Below are positions 8,546 to 17,994 of a DNA stretch of 64,000 nt, piece after piece. Positions within the stretch are counted from its first letter, which is position 1, and each line of letters opens with the position of its first letter. The notes beneath the pieces are model-generated. The model was not told the origin of the DNA, ran no database searches, and saw only the letters and a list, made by a program, of their open reading frames with translations. Made by a program: the position numbers and the translations under genes. Source of the DNA: Rickettsia bellii RML369-C (GTDB taxonomy: Bacteria; Pseudomonadota; Alphaproteobacteria; Rickettsiales; Rickettsiaceae); assembly GCF_000012385.1 (NCBI RefSeq), contig NC_007940.1:868001-932000 (forward strand), given 5' to 3'.

Positions 8546-11263
8546 TTATTCACTCCCCTCTTCTGCCACTTCTTCTTCAAACTCGCTATCTTCTTCATTA
8601 TCATCAGAACTTTCAGCAATTAGAGAAGCAGATACGACTTTTTCCCCGTCATCTAGTCTAAATAAAGTAACACCGCTAGTGTTACGCCCTGTAATACGTA
8701 CTGTTTCGAGTTTACAACGGATTAATTTACCGCTATTGGTGATAAGCATTAGCTCATCATCCATTTTAACAGGCATAACGCCAACTACTAAACCGGTTTT
8801 GTCATTAATATCCATATTGATAATACCACTACCACCGCGGTCAGTAATCCTATAACCATAAGCCGAGCTTCTTTTACCAAAGCCGTTTTCGGTTACTGTT
8901 AAAATAAACTCTTCGGAATTTGCCATTTCTAAAATAGATTCAGCAGTCAAATCCACGCCTAATTCTTCAGAATTAAATTCTTCCCCTTTAGCGATCTCAA
9001 GTCTCTTCTCCCATGATACGGATAAATAAGCATCTCGCTCTTCACGTGTAGCTTTGATACCTTTTAATACTGTCATAGAAATCACTGAATCATCTTCGGC
9101 AAGCCTCATACCACGCACTCCATCGGAAGTACGGCTCTTAATCACACGTAGCGACTCAACAGGGAATCTTAGAGCTTTACCCGATTTGGTTGCTAGTAAA
9201 ATATGCTCGTCTTCTTTACAAGGCTTTACATCTATTAACTTGTCATCTTCATCAAGCCTAATTGCTATCTTACCATTTGACTGAATCTTTTTGAAATCTA
9301 ATAAATCGCTTCTTCTAATATTACCTTTAGCAGTTGCGAACATAATATTTAGATTATCCCACTCATCTTGATTTTCAGGCAGCGGCATAATATTGGTAAT
9401 ATGCTCATCACCTTTAAGCGGTAATATATTAACCATAGGTCTACCTTTCCCTTGCGGATTACTTAAAGGAAGCTTATATAGCTTTAAGCTATAAACCTGC
9501 CCAATATTTGAGAAGAATAACATTGGCGTATGAGTACTACCGACAAAAACTTGCGTTGTTATATCTTCATCACGCATTGAAAGCCCTGACCTACCCTTAC
9601 CACCTCGTTTTTGAGCTCTATAACTACTTAGAGGCACACGCTTTATATAACCACCAAGCGTTACAGTTACTACCATTTCTTCACGCTGGATTAAATCTTC
9701 GATATCTTGATCAAACTCACCAAATTCAATCGAAGTAAGACGAGGGGTTGCAAATTCTTCTTTAACTTTAATTAGCTCTTCTTTTAAAATTTCAAGTAAT
9801 CGCTCACGTGAACCTAAAATATTTAAATACTCCGTAATCTCAGTGGCAAGGTTCTTTAAATCTTCCTCTAACTTATTCTTTTCCATAGCGGTTAAGCGTT
9901 GCAATCTCATCTCTAAAATTGCCTTTGCTTGGGCTTCGGTAAAGCTACATTTACCCTCTTCATTCAACATTGCCTTATCATCAACTAACTTCACAAGCGG
10001 CAGAATATTTAACGCATCCCAACTACGTGCCATTAATTCTTGTTTAGCAGCATTTGGATCGCTTGCAGCTTTTATAATACGGATTATTTCGTCGATATTG
10101 CTAACAGCGATAGTTAGCCCAAGTAAAATATGAGCTTTATCTCTTGCTTTATTAAGTAAATATATAGTACGGTTAGTGATAACTACTTCCCTAAAACTAA
10201 CGAAAGCGGCAATTACTTCTTTTAGATTCATTACCTTAGGCAAGCCATCTTTTAGAGCAAGCATTATAACGCCAAAGCTAGTTTGAAGCTGCGTACAGGA
10301 ATATATTTGGTTTAAAACTACTTCAGCGACAATATCTTTCTTTAGCTCAATATAAATTCTTATACCGTTTTTATTCGACTCATCACGTAAATCGCTTATA
10401 CCCTCAATACGTTTTTCCTTAACCATTTCAGCAATCTTTTCAACAAGCCTTGCTTTATTTACCATGTAAGGTATTTCGGTAATAATGATTGCTTGACGCC
10501 CGTTACCTAAATTCTCAATCTCAGCTCGCCCTCTTATAGCTATGCTACCTCTACCTGTTAAATAGGCTGATTTAATACCATTAACACCTAAAATAATCCC
10601 GCTTGTAGGGAAATCAGGACCTTTAACTACTTCTAAAAGGTCTAAAATTTCTATATCGTTATTATCTACATATAAACAACAAGCATCAATAACCTCCCCA
10701 AGATTGTGAGGCGGAATATTAGTTGCCATACCAACAGCAATACCACCGCTTCCGTTTACTAGTAAGTTCGGGAACATAGAAGGCAACACTGAAGGTTCTT
10801 CTTCAGAACCGTCATAATTTGGGTTAAAGCTGACAGTTTCTTTATCAATATCCTCAATCAGTTTATGGGCTACTTTAGCCATACGTGATTCGGTATACCT
10901 CATTGCCGCCGCAGCATCACCATCCAATGAACCAAAATTACCCTGCCCATCAACAAGCGGTAGACGCAGTGAAAAATCTTGAGCCATACGCACTAACGAA
11001 TCGTAAATAGCACTATCCCCGTGCGGGTGGTATTTACCCATCACGTCACCGACTATTCTAGCGGATTTTCTGTAAGCTCTGTTTGCATGGTTACCTGCTT
11101 CATGCATTGAGTAGATGATACGACGATGTACCGGCTTTAAGCCATCTCGAACGTCCGGTATTGCCCTACTTACTATGACGCTCATAGCATAGTCAAGATA
11201 AGATACTTTCATCTCATCTTCGATATTTACCGGTACTAAATTAGAAGAGTTATTGTCAGTCAC
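8546..11263 (-). CDS. gyrA: DNA gyrase subunit A
   Basis: 905 aa catalytic subunit of type IIA topoisomerase, which with GyrB introduces negative supercoils. The active-site tyrosine is Tyr123 in AAAMRYTE. The quinolone-determining region [13 protein letters not shown] keeps Ser84 and Asp88 (E. coli 83 and 87), the wild-type pattern. The C-terminal half has the beta-pinwheel repeats, including the GyrA-box-like [10 protein letters not shown], and the tail is very acidic ([16 protein letters not shown]). The start ATG lies downstream of a good promoter at 11297-11325. Single gene, full length, no damage. Confidence 0.98.
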   Translation of the reverse strand: MTDNNSSNLVPVNIEDEMKVSYLDYAMSVIVSRAIPDVRDGLKPVHRRIIYSMHEAGNHANRAYRKSARIVGDVMGKYHPHGDSAIYDSLVRMAQDFSLRLPLVDGQGNFGSLDGDAAAAMRYTESRMAKVAHKLIEDIDKETVSFNPNYDGSEEEPSVLPSMFPNLLVNGSGGIAVGMATNIPPHNLGEVIDACCLYVDNNDIEILDLLEVVKGPDFPTSGIILGVNGIKSAYLTGRGSIAIRGRAEIENLGNGRQAIIITEIPYMVNKARLVEKIAEMVKEKRIEGISDLRDESNKNGIRIYIELKKDIVAEVVLNQIYSCTQLQTSFGVIMLALKDGLPKVMNLKEVIAAFVSFREVVITNRTIYLLNKARDKAHILLGLTIAVSNIDEIIRIIKAASDPNAAKQELMARSWDALNILPLVKLVDDKAMLNEEGKCSFTEAQAKAILEMRLQRLTAMEKNKLEEDLKNLATEITEYLNILGSRERLLEILKEELIKVKEEFATPRLTSIEFGEFDQDIEDLIQREEMVVTVTLGGYIKRVPLSSYRAQKRGGKGRSGLSMRDEDITTQVFVGSTHTPMLFFSNIGQVYSLKLYKLPLSNPQGKGRPMVNILPLKGDEHITNIMPLPENQDEWDNLNIMFATAKGNIRRSDLLDFKKIQSNGKIAIRLDEDDKLIDVKPCKEDEHILLATKSGKALRFPVESLRVIKSRTSDGVRGMRLAEDDSVISMTVLKGIKATREERDAYLSVSWEKRLEIAKGEEFNSEELGVDLTAESILEMANSEEFILTVTENGFGKRSSAYGYRITDRGGSGIINMDINDKTGLVVGVMPVKMDDELMLITNSGKLIRCKLETVRITGRNTSGVTLFRLDDGEKVVSASLIAESSDDNEEDSEFEEEVAEEGSE

Positions 11264-11296
11264 GATTATATAGCCTTGAATTTAATGATTATATTA

Positions 11297-11325
11297 ATTA
11301 TAGAGGTATAATTTATTTCTTTCAA
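11297..11325 (-). promoter_or_regulatory. gyrA promoter
   Basis: On the minus strand: TTGAAA, a 17-base spacer, then a perfect TATAAT. It ends 33 bases before the gyrA ATG at 11263, so the leader should be short. Confidence 0.7.
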
Positions 11326-11329
11326 GGAT

Positions 11330-11709
11330 TGCTTTACATGGTTTTAATGTATAGTGAGTAGAGTTTATTCTTTTTGACTGCAAATTATAAGATTTTTTAT
11401 CATCTAAAATATCCCCTTATTTTTCCTCCCTATTTTTCCCCCTAATTTTTTATCTTATCCATTTTATGAATGTTACATATTTTACATTTTGAAGTTACAG
11501 AAAAAGCCTTTTAAGAGATGCTAGTATTAACCTTATTGATTGAAGCTGTATCTTACAACTACAACCAAAACACAAGATGCTATTAGCAAAGATAAGTAAG
11601 AGATATGATTTATATCTTTAAACGAATTCTGTAAAGATAGTTCAATTATTTTTCTAATTTAACTATCAAAATTACTTCAATTAATATTTAAAAAGAGAAT
11701 TAAATCAAT
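11330..11709. other. 380-base intergenic region without a recognised gene
   Basis: AT-rich sequence with a pyrimidine-rich tract at about 11411-11458 (ccccttatttttcctccct then atttttccccc). I see no ORF, RPE or RNA gene. It should carry the promoter for the gene starting at 11710. Confidence 0.5.
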
Positions 11710-11856
11710 ATGAAAGATAAACTAATACAACTTTGCGATCCGGCAAAATTTGAATATTTGATTAATAACGCACCTAATAATACACTAAGCAGTACTCAAA
11801 TACAGAATGCAGTGTGTTCCGAAAAAGATTACGGTATTCACACATATCTTTGCTAA
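11710..11856 (+). pseudogene. detached 5' end of the 11807-12682 gene
   Basis: The ATG at 11710 is preceded by aaagagaa and opens 48 codons (MKDKLIQLCDPAKFEYLINN and on) to the TAA at 11854. It overlaps the next frame by 50 bases. No ribosome-binding site stands before the downstream ATG at 11807. The simplest reading is one gene whose start is 11710, broken by a single indel near 11815. The fused N-terminus would be LSSTQIQNAVCPKKITVFTH. Confidence 0.5.
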
Positions 11857-12682
11857 CACATGCGGCGTAATAGCAGAAAAGATTCCTGTTTTAGCAGAAG
11901 GCTTATATCGATGCACAATTGATTCAGCATCAATAATTAGTTCATTTAAAGAAATGCCATGTAATCCAATACGATGGAATCCTACTGCCTTAGTGAACAA
12001 ATTTTGTTCTACCGTTGGTAATAATATTGGATCTTTTAATACTACTACTCTTACACCAGAAACAGCTTTTTGGGGTAATACCACCATACCTACAACAGAA
12101 ACACCTCTTTGGGATAGCACTACTCCAGCAGAAGATCCTAATAATGATATAATTAAATTAATAGGAGTAGGAGCAGCCGCAGCCGCTACTATTGCTATTT
12201 ATACAGGGTATAGATATTTTAAAAGCTCAAAAAGCACTCCAAAGAACACTACTAATACAGAATTAGAGCTTAGCTCCCGCAAAGAAGATATAGAAAGTGC
12301 TTCTAATTTACTACAACCAACATTTAGTATGCGTGAAGATTTTCAGGCAGCAGGAATTAGGATTAATGCCTTTAACAGTCAAGAAGATAAAGAAAGCACT
12401 TCTCCTTTACTACCAACGTTAGAAGAAAGTAATACGTCTACAGAATTGCATTATGACATACCTACATCTAATAGACCTGTTACTGGTATTTATGAAGAAA
12501 TTGGTCAAAAAATTGAAACTTCTAATCTACTAGATGCAGCTCGGGAAGTTAGCAATAGGCTTAATGATTTAGTGGATGAGCTTGAACTTACAAATATAGT
12601 AATTTCATCTAATGATCATACAGTTCCAAATAATGAACCGGCTTTATTAGGTGATGACAGTACCGTTATTGAAGTAGTATAA
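11807..12682 (+). CDS. putative single-pass membrane protein with SH2-ligand-like motifs
   Basis: 291 aa, no family recognised. Residues 76-110 are Thr/Pro-rich (TTTLTPETAF, TIPTTETPLW). One membrane helix lies at about 114-138 (LIGVGAAAAATIAIYTGY), followed by a basic YRYFKSSKS stop-transfer and a 150-residue polar, acidic tail. The tail repeats a short acidic-LL block: EDIESASNLL (160-169), EDKESTSPLL (193-202) and IETSNLL (236-242). Tyrosines lie in HYDIP (Tyr216) and GIYEEIG (Tyr229). These match the host SH2 consensus pYDxP (Crk) and pYEEI (Src family). By layout it could be a Tir-like translocated effector, which is inference only. Its natural start is probably 11710, in another frame, so the gene may be broken. 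Confidence 0.55.
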   Translation: MQCVPKKITVFTHIFANTCGVIAEKIPVLAEGLYRCTIDSASIISSFKEMPCNPIRWNPTALVNKFCSTVGNNIGSFNTTTLTPETAFWGNTTIPTTETPLWDSTTPAEDPNNDIIKLIGVGAAAAATIAIYTGYRYFKSSKSTPKNTTNTELELSSRKEDIESASNLLQPTFSMREDFQAAGIRINAFNSQEDKESTSPLLPTLEESNTSTELHYDIPTSNRPVTGIYEEIGQKIETSNLLDAAREVSNRLNDLVDELELTNIVISSNDHTVPNNEPALLGDDSTVIEVV

Positions 12683-12717
12683 AATCGTTTTTGTTTAATT
12701 TATAGATGAATATTTTT

Positions 12718-12745
12718 AGCGTCATTAATTTAACTTAGTGACGCT
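12718..12745. terminator. hairpin after the membrane-protein gene
   Basis: Stem agcgtcattaa / ttagtgacgct, 11 pairs with one G-U, 6-base loop, 36 bases past the stop. No long T tract follows, so it is a weak terminator or an mRNA-stabilising stem. Confidence 0.45.
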
Positions 12746-12868
12746 ATAATAGTTTAAAAAATATAATATTTCTATTGACTTTTATACTAATATTTAACTA
12801 TAAGTAACAAATCAATTATTTAAAATTTAAAAATAATTAATAATGATTACACGTTTCTGTACAAGTAA

Positions 12869-13453
12869 TGAAAATATTAGATTTCAAAATTAGTAGGATG
12901 CGATATTTCCAAGCATCAAATACAATTATGTAAAAATACTATCAACAACGATAATATAGAATATTTTATCATAGATTTTTCTGATACCACCGCTCCTTTA
13001 ATTATAGGAGAAAATAAATATGATATTGTTTATACTGTATTTGTGATATTATACGTGGAAACTCTCGATAAGCTAAAAATATTTATTGATAATTGTTATA
13101 AATGTCTAAAGAAACAAGGAAGAATTATAATATGTACTTTAGATATTTTAAGTGCTTCATTTTACCCAGAAGTCTTTGATATATTGAAGCTTCCTGTAAA
13201 AGCTTTAGTTAACAATAATAAGTATAGCGATGGTTGCTCAATACAAATAGAAATTACAAAAAATTGCATTGTAACCTCCTATCAAAGAAATTTTGAAACC
13301 ATAAAACAATTAATGAAACAAGTAGGTTTTAATAATATTAGAAAACATAATTTATTTTTAGATGAAATTAGTCTACAAGCTTTTACAAATAGAGAGCTAG
13401 ATATAATAAAAAAATCTAATATATTTTTATTATTAGAAGCTCAAAAATTATAG
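12869..13453 (+). pseudogene. class I SAM-dependent methyltransferase, internally deleted
   Basis: The open frame from about 12885 reads KLVGCDISKHQIQLCKN (post-I acidic loop), YDIVYTVFVILYVETLDKL (motif IV-like) and KKQGRIIICTLD (motif VI-like). It ends with a typical beta-strand EAQKL. The start of the gene is seen in another frame at 12869: ATG, KILDF. The expected motif I glycine loop between ILDF and KLVGCDIS is missing, apparently by a short deletion that also shifts the frame. A methyltransferase without the SAM-binding loop should be dead. A start at GTG 13043 would give only the C-terminal 136 aa. Substrate unknown. Confidence 0.6.
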
Positions 13454-13454
13454 T

Positions 13455-13508
13455 AATGCGGATAGCGAATTATTGCATAACCCGCTATTTGCGTTTACTA
13501 GGTTTTTT
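13455..13508 (+). terminator. intrinsic terminator between convergent genes
   Basis: Left arm aatgcggatagcg (13455-13467) pairs with cgctatttgcgtt (13483-13495) with two G-U pairs. The run of eight T lies at 13502-13509 on the plus strand, inside the lon 3' end. It serves the gene coming from the left. Confidence 0.55.
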
Positions 13509-15825
13509 TTGTTAAAGCATGCTCTAAAACCTGATCAATATTTGAGACAGGGATAATTTCTAGACTACTTTTTATATTCGGTGGTATGTCTTTCAAGTCT
13601 TTGACATTCTCTTCCGGAATTAATACTGTCTTAATCCCTCCTCTACTTGCTGCTAGCAGCTTTTCCTTAAGACCTCCAATAGGTAGCACGTTTCCTCGTA
13701 AAGTTACCTCACCAGTCATAGCAACAGTGCGGCGTACTGGTATTTTAGTCATTAACGAAACAATGGTGGTAAACAAAGCACAACCAGCAGAAGGTCCATC
13801 TTTTGGAATAGCACCGGCGGGAACGTGGATATGAACATCAAAATCTTTATAATCTTCATATTTTAAGCCAAAATCAGCCGCTCTACTTCTAAAGCAACTA
13901 TATGCAGCCATTGCTGATTCTTTCATTACATCACCAAGTTTTCCGGTAGTTTTGATTTCACCTTTTCCTGGAAATGATAAAGCTTCAATAGTTAAGAGCT
14001 CGCCACCTACCTCCGTATAAGCAAGCCCTGTGGTGCTACCTATTTGATCGTTTTTTTCTGCAAGACCAAAATTATATTTTCTAGCACCTAAAAACTCTTC
14101 TAGATTATTGCTATCTACAGAAATATGCTTAACTTTTTTATCAGCTAGAATTTGCTTTAATGCCTTTCTGGTTAATGCTCCTATTTCACGCTCTAATGAT
14201 CTTACGCCTGACTCTTTAGTGTAATATCTAATTAAATCTAAAATAGCATCATCGGAGATAGTAATTTCATCCTTTTTAATTTTATGCATTTTAAGCTGCT
14301 TAGGAACTAAATAATTCTTAGCAATTTGAATTTTTTCCTCTTCCATATAACCCGAAATATCAATAATTTCCATTCTATCGATTAAAGCTCTAGGTAAATT
14401 ATAAGAGTTAGCAGTCGCAATAAATATTACATTTGATAAATCATATTCCACTTCTAGATAATGATCGACAAAATGGCTATTTTGTTCAGGATCTAACACC
14501 TCAAGCAATGCTGATGCAGGATCACCTCTAAAGTCCGAACCCATTTTATCTATTTCATCAAGTAACATAACAGGGTTACTTGTCTTAACTTTCTTAAGCT
14601 GAGTAAGGATTTTACCAGGCATTGAGCCAAGATAAGTTTTTCTATGCCCTCTAATTTCAGCCTCATCTCGAACACCACCTAAGGCAAATTTGGTATATTT
14701 TCTACCCATCCCCTCGGCAATAGATTTTATTAAAGATGTTTTACCAACGCCAGGAGGACCGATTAAGCATAATATAGGACCTCTAATTTTACTGGAACGC
14801 TGTAATACTGCTAAATATTCTATTATTCGCTCTTTAACTTTCTCTAAGCCAAAATGATCACGATTTAAAATTTTCTCAGCTTGGTTAATATCGATTTTAC
14901 TATTATCATATTTACCCCAAGGCAGGCTAAGTAGCGTCTCAAGATAATTACGTGTTACTCCGGATTCTGCTGACATCTGGTTCATAGTGCGAAGCTTTTT
15001 AAGTTCAGCTTCGGCTTTTTCTCTAGCTTCTTTTGATAGTTTTGCAGCTTTAATTTTTTTATCAAATTCAGCAAGATCTGATTTATCTTCATCAAGCTCT
15101 TTCTGAATCGCTTTCATCTGCTCATGCAAATAATAATCACGCTGGGTTTTCTCTATTTGTTTTTTCACCCTTTGTTGCAAAGCTTGTTCGGTTTCTGAAT
15201 TAACTATATTGGATGTAAGGATGTTAATAATTGTACTAATACGCTTAAAAGGACTTGTTTCCTCAAGTAAGCGTTGTTTTTCTTCAAGCGAAGTAATCAG
15301 ATGTGAAGCTAAAATATTTATAATATTTATAAAATTACTAGTCTCACTTATTTCTTTATTTATAGTTTCAATAATTTCTGCATTGATTTTTTTATCACTA
15401 CCTGCATATTTAGCAAATAATTGCACAGCATTATCAACTAATGACCGCATATTATTAGCATCGAATATTTCTTCATCAGGGATAATTTCATAATTTGCTT
15501 CGAATGCTTCATCACCTTTAATATTACTTATCTTTACTCTTGCTATTGCTTCTACTAATATTTTTGCAGTAGTGTTAGGTAATTTTACTATTTGAATAAC
15601 CTTAGCAAGTATGCCAACATCGTAAAGCTCGTTTCTATTTGGGTTTTCTTGATCGAATTTTTTCTGCAATGTTACTAAAATGTATTTGCTGTTATCTTCT
15701 TCAGAAAGTGTAGTATTAGAAAGAGCATGCAGGGATTTTTGCCTACCTACAAATACAGGAGCAATTACACCAGGAAATACTACTATATCTCGCAGTGCCA
15801 TTAATGGCAGTGATTTTTTATTCAT
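13498..15825 (-). CDS. lon: ATP-dependent protease La
   Basis: About 775 aa cytosolic AAA+ serine protease that degrades misfolded and regulatory proteins. Order: N-terminal substrate domain, coiled coil (about 190-290), Walker A GPPGVGKTSLI (about 355), Walker B LLDEIDKM, sensor region, then the C-terminal peptidase. The catalytic dyad is Ser679 (PKDGPSAG) and Lys722 (GGLKEKLLAA), the same numbering as E. coli Lon. The start chosen is the ATG at 15825, preceded by aaagg. Single gene, intact. Confidence 0.97.
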   Translation of the reverse strand: MNKKSLPLMALRDIVVFPGVIAPVFVGRQKSLHALSNTTLSEEDNSKYILVTLQKKFDQENPNRNELYDVGILAKVIQIVKLPNTTAKILVEAIARVKISNIKGDEAFEANYEIIPDEEIFDANNMRSLVDNAVQLFAKYAGSDKKINAEIIETINKEISETSNFINIINILASHLITSLEEKQRLLEETSPFKRISTIINILTSNIVNSETEQALQQRVKKQIEKTQRDYYLHEQMKAIQKELDEDKSDLAEFDKKIKAAKLSKEAREKAEAELKKLRTMNQMSAESGVTRNYLETLLSLPWGKYDNSKIDINQAEKILNRDHFGLEKVKERIIEYLAVLQRSSKIRGPILCLIGPPGVGKTSLIKSIAEGMGRKYTKFALGGVRDEAEIRGHRKTYLGSMPGKILTQLKKVKTSNPVMLLDEIDKMGSDFRGDPASALLEVLDPEQNSHFVDHYLEVEYDLSNVIFIATANSYNLPRALIDRMEIIDISGYMEEEKIQIAKNYLVPKQLKMHKIKKDEITISDDAILDLIRYYTKESGVRSLEREIGALTRKALKQILADKKVKHISVDSNNLEEFLGARKYNFGLAEKNDQIGSTTGLAYTEVGGELLTIEALSFPGKGEIKTTGKLGDVMKESAMAAYSCFRSRAADFGLKYEDYKDFDVHIHVPAGAIPKDGPSAGCALFTTIVSLMTKIPVRRTVAMTGEVTLRGNVLPIGGLKEKLLAASRGGIKTVLIPEENVKDLKDIPPNIKSSLEIIPVSNIDQVLEHALTKKT

Positions 15826-15911
15826 CAATTAAAACCTTTGAAATTTGACGGGTATTAATTATATAATATAGTATTAAGACTATTTCAAGCTACCATTATT
15901 AATTATTATTT

Positions 15912-16913
15912 ATGAATTTATTACTTCAAAATCCTAAAAATGTAGCAACTGCACATAACAGGATTAAACAATATCTGCATTTAACTCCGATGGTTCATTC
16001 CGAAAGCTTAAACGAGATGCTGGGACATGAGGTTTTTTTTAAGGTTGAATCACTGCAAAAAACTGGTGCATTTAAAGTAAGAGGCGTATTAAATCATTTA
16101 TTAGAATTAAAAGAACAAAGAAAGCTACCTGAAAAAATAGTTGGTTATAGCACAGGTAATCATGGAATCGGACTTGCTTATGCCGGTAAGATACTTGGTA
16201 TTAAAGCAAGAATTTATTTGCCGTTAAATACTTCTCGTGTAAAACAGCAAGCAGTGATTCATTATGGCGGAGAAGTTATATATACTGATACTCGGCAAGA
16301 AGCAGAAGAAAAAGCAAAGCTAGACGAAATGCAAAGCTTTTATTATATGCACCCATCCGATAGCGATTCTACGATAGCGGGAGCTGGTACGTTATGTTAT
16401 GAAGCCTTGCAGCAGCTTGGATTTAGCCCTGATGCTATTTTTGCCTCTTGCGGTGGTGGCGGACTGATCTCAGGCTCTTACCTTGCAAAAGAATTAATAT
16501 CACCGACAAGTTTATTGATAGGTTCAGAACCGTTATCAGCTAATGATGCTTATTTATCAGTTAAAAATAATGAAATATTTAGGTTTAAGGATTCGCCTAA
16601 TACTATTGCCGACGGTCTTAAAACTCTTAGTGTTTCGGCTCGTACTTTTGAGTATTTAAAAAAACTTGATCATTTTTATTTAGCTGAAGAATACGAAATA
16701 TATTATTGGACGGCTTGGCTTACTCATTTACTTAAAGTAATATGTGAGCCATCAAGTAGTATAAATATGGCTTCAGTGGTAAACTGGTTAAAAACACAAA
16801 CAACTCCTAAAAAGCTGCTTGTGTTAATATCCGGCGGTAATATCGACCCTATCCTTTATAACGAGCTATGGAAAGAAGAATATTTAACCGTGCCGCCTAA
16901 CATATCTGCTTAA
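15912..16913 (+). CDS. PLP-dependent serine/threonine dehydratase-like enzyme
   Basis: 333 aa fold-type II PLP enzyme of the threonine dehydratase/serine racemase group. The PLP lysine lies in KTGAFKVRG (about residue 52), the substrate loop is STGNHG, and the phosphate-binding loop is GGGGLISG (about 185). ISGGNID closes the domain. There is no ACT regulatory domain, so it is a catabolic or racemase-like form. It may deaminate serine or threonine to 2-oxo acids. A truncated second copy of this gene lies at 17454-17993. Precise substrate is unknown. Confidence 0.85.
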   Translation: MNLLLQNPKNVATAHNRIKQYLHLTPMVHSESLNEMLGHEVFFKVESLQKTGAFKVRGVLNHLLELKEQRKLPEKIVGYSTGNHGIGLAYAGKILGIKARIYLPLNTSRVKQQAVIHYGGEVIYTDTRQEAEEKAKLDEMQSFYYMHPSDSDSTIAGAGTLCYEALQQLGFSPDAIFASCGGGGLISGSYLAKELISPTSLLIGSEPLSANDAYLSVKNNEIFRFKDSPNTIADGLKTLSVSARTFEYLKKLDHFYLAEEYEIYYWTAWLTHLLKVICEPSSSINMASVVNWLKTQTTPKKLLVLISGGNIDPILYNELWKEEYLTVPPNISA

Positions 16914-17373
16914 AAATTCGTTTAATTCTTATAATTTTCCGTAAAACCGAAGTAAGCAAGAAAACAAAAATTTTAGAAATTTCATATAAAAATGCGAAAA
17001 TCCATCCTACCATCATAGCTTCACTTTTATCTACGGAATCATCTATATCTAGTAGATATTTTTTAAATTCAGTTGAGTCTTTGAATTGCCTAAGATCAAT
17101 TTGAAACATTGAATCAAATTGATCAGGATTTTTTTTAGCATTTTCTAATTGCTTATCCTGTTCTAACAAAACAAATTCTTCATATCGCTTATATGCGTCA
17201 TTTTCTACACTTCCTCCACCAATAGACATAATAAAAAATGTTAAAAATGTGACCAAATGACACAAAACTATTAGATATTTATTTTTAATAAAATGTCTTA
17301 TTGTTAATATGATTAAAAATGTATAGATTGATATTAAAAATAACTCATAATTCGATTGCAAGAAATTGAACAT
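16897..17373 (-). CDS. unknown membrane protein
   Basis: 158 aa, no family recognised. Two N-terminal helices (about 10-28 and 32-52), a polar loop of about 65 residues rich in Asp, Glu and Lys, and a hydrophobic stretch near the C-terminus (about 120-145), ending in a basic tail (KIIRIKRIFKQ). Its 3' end overlaps the 3' end of the dehydratase gene by 17 bases, tail to tail. It lies exactly between the two copies of the dehydratase sequence, so it was inserted or trapped by that duplication. Confidence 0.6.
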   Translation of the reverse strand: MFNFLQSNYELFLISIYTFLIILTIRHFIKNKYLIVLCHLVTFLTFFIMSIGGGSVENDAYKRYEEFVLLEQDKQLENAKKNPDQFDSMFQIDLRQFKDSTEFKKYLLDIDDSVDKSEAMMVGWIFAFLYEISKIFVFLLTSVLRKIIRIKRIFKQIC

Positions 17374-17453
17374 AGATATGCTTTTTTGATTTCATAACCT
17401 TAAAATATAATTTTTATCTTCTACAAGCAATTAATTTTAATTAATTATTATTT

Positions 17454-17993
17454 ATGAATTTATTACTTCAAAATCCTAAAAATGTAGCAACTGCACACTT
17501 TGCAACAGCTTGGATTTAGCCCTGATGCTATTTTTGTCTCTTGCGGTGGTGGCGGACTGATCTCAGGCTTTTATCTTGCAAAAGAATTAATATCACCAAC
17601 AAGTTTATTGATAGGTTCAGAACCTTTATCAGCTAATGATGCTTATTTATCAGTTAAGAATAATGATATATTTAGATTTGAAAATTTGCCTAGTACCATT
17701 GCTGATGGTCTTAAAACTCTCAGTGTTTCGGCTCGTACCTTTGAATATTTAAAAAAGCTTAATCATTTTTATTTAGCTGAAGAATATGAAATATATTACT
17801 GGACGGCTTGGCTTACCCATTTGCTGAAAGTAATATGCGAGCCGTCAAGTAGTATAAACATGGTTTCGGTAGTAAACTGGCTAAAAACCCAAACAACTCC
17901 TAAAAAGCTGCTTGTGCTAATATCCGGCGGCAATACCAACCCTATCCTCTATAATGAATTGTGAAAGGAAGAATATTTAACCATGCCACCTGG
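17454..17993 (+). pseudogene. truncated duplicate of the dehydratase gene
   Basis: The upstream sequence and first 14 codons (ATG at 17454, MNLLLQNPKNVATAH) repeat those of 15912. The sequence then jumps to codon 168 of the parent (QQLGFSPDAIF), deleting about 460 bases and shifting the frame. The rest is about 94 percent identical by eye. A TGG of the parent has become the TGA at 17962, and the last codons differ. It has lost the PLP lysine and the first half of the fold, so it is non-functional. Confidence 0.85.
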
Positions 17994-17994
17994 T

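Noticed and set aside
8529..10133. Several plus-strand ORFs over gyrA
   Set aside because: Antisense shadows in an intact, well-conserved gene.
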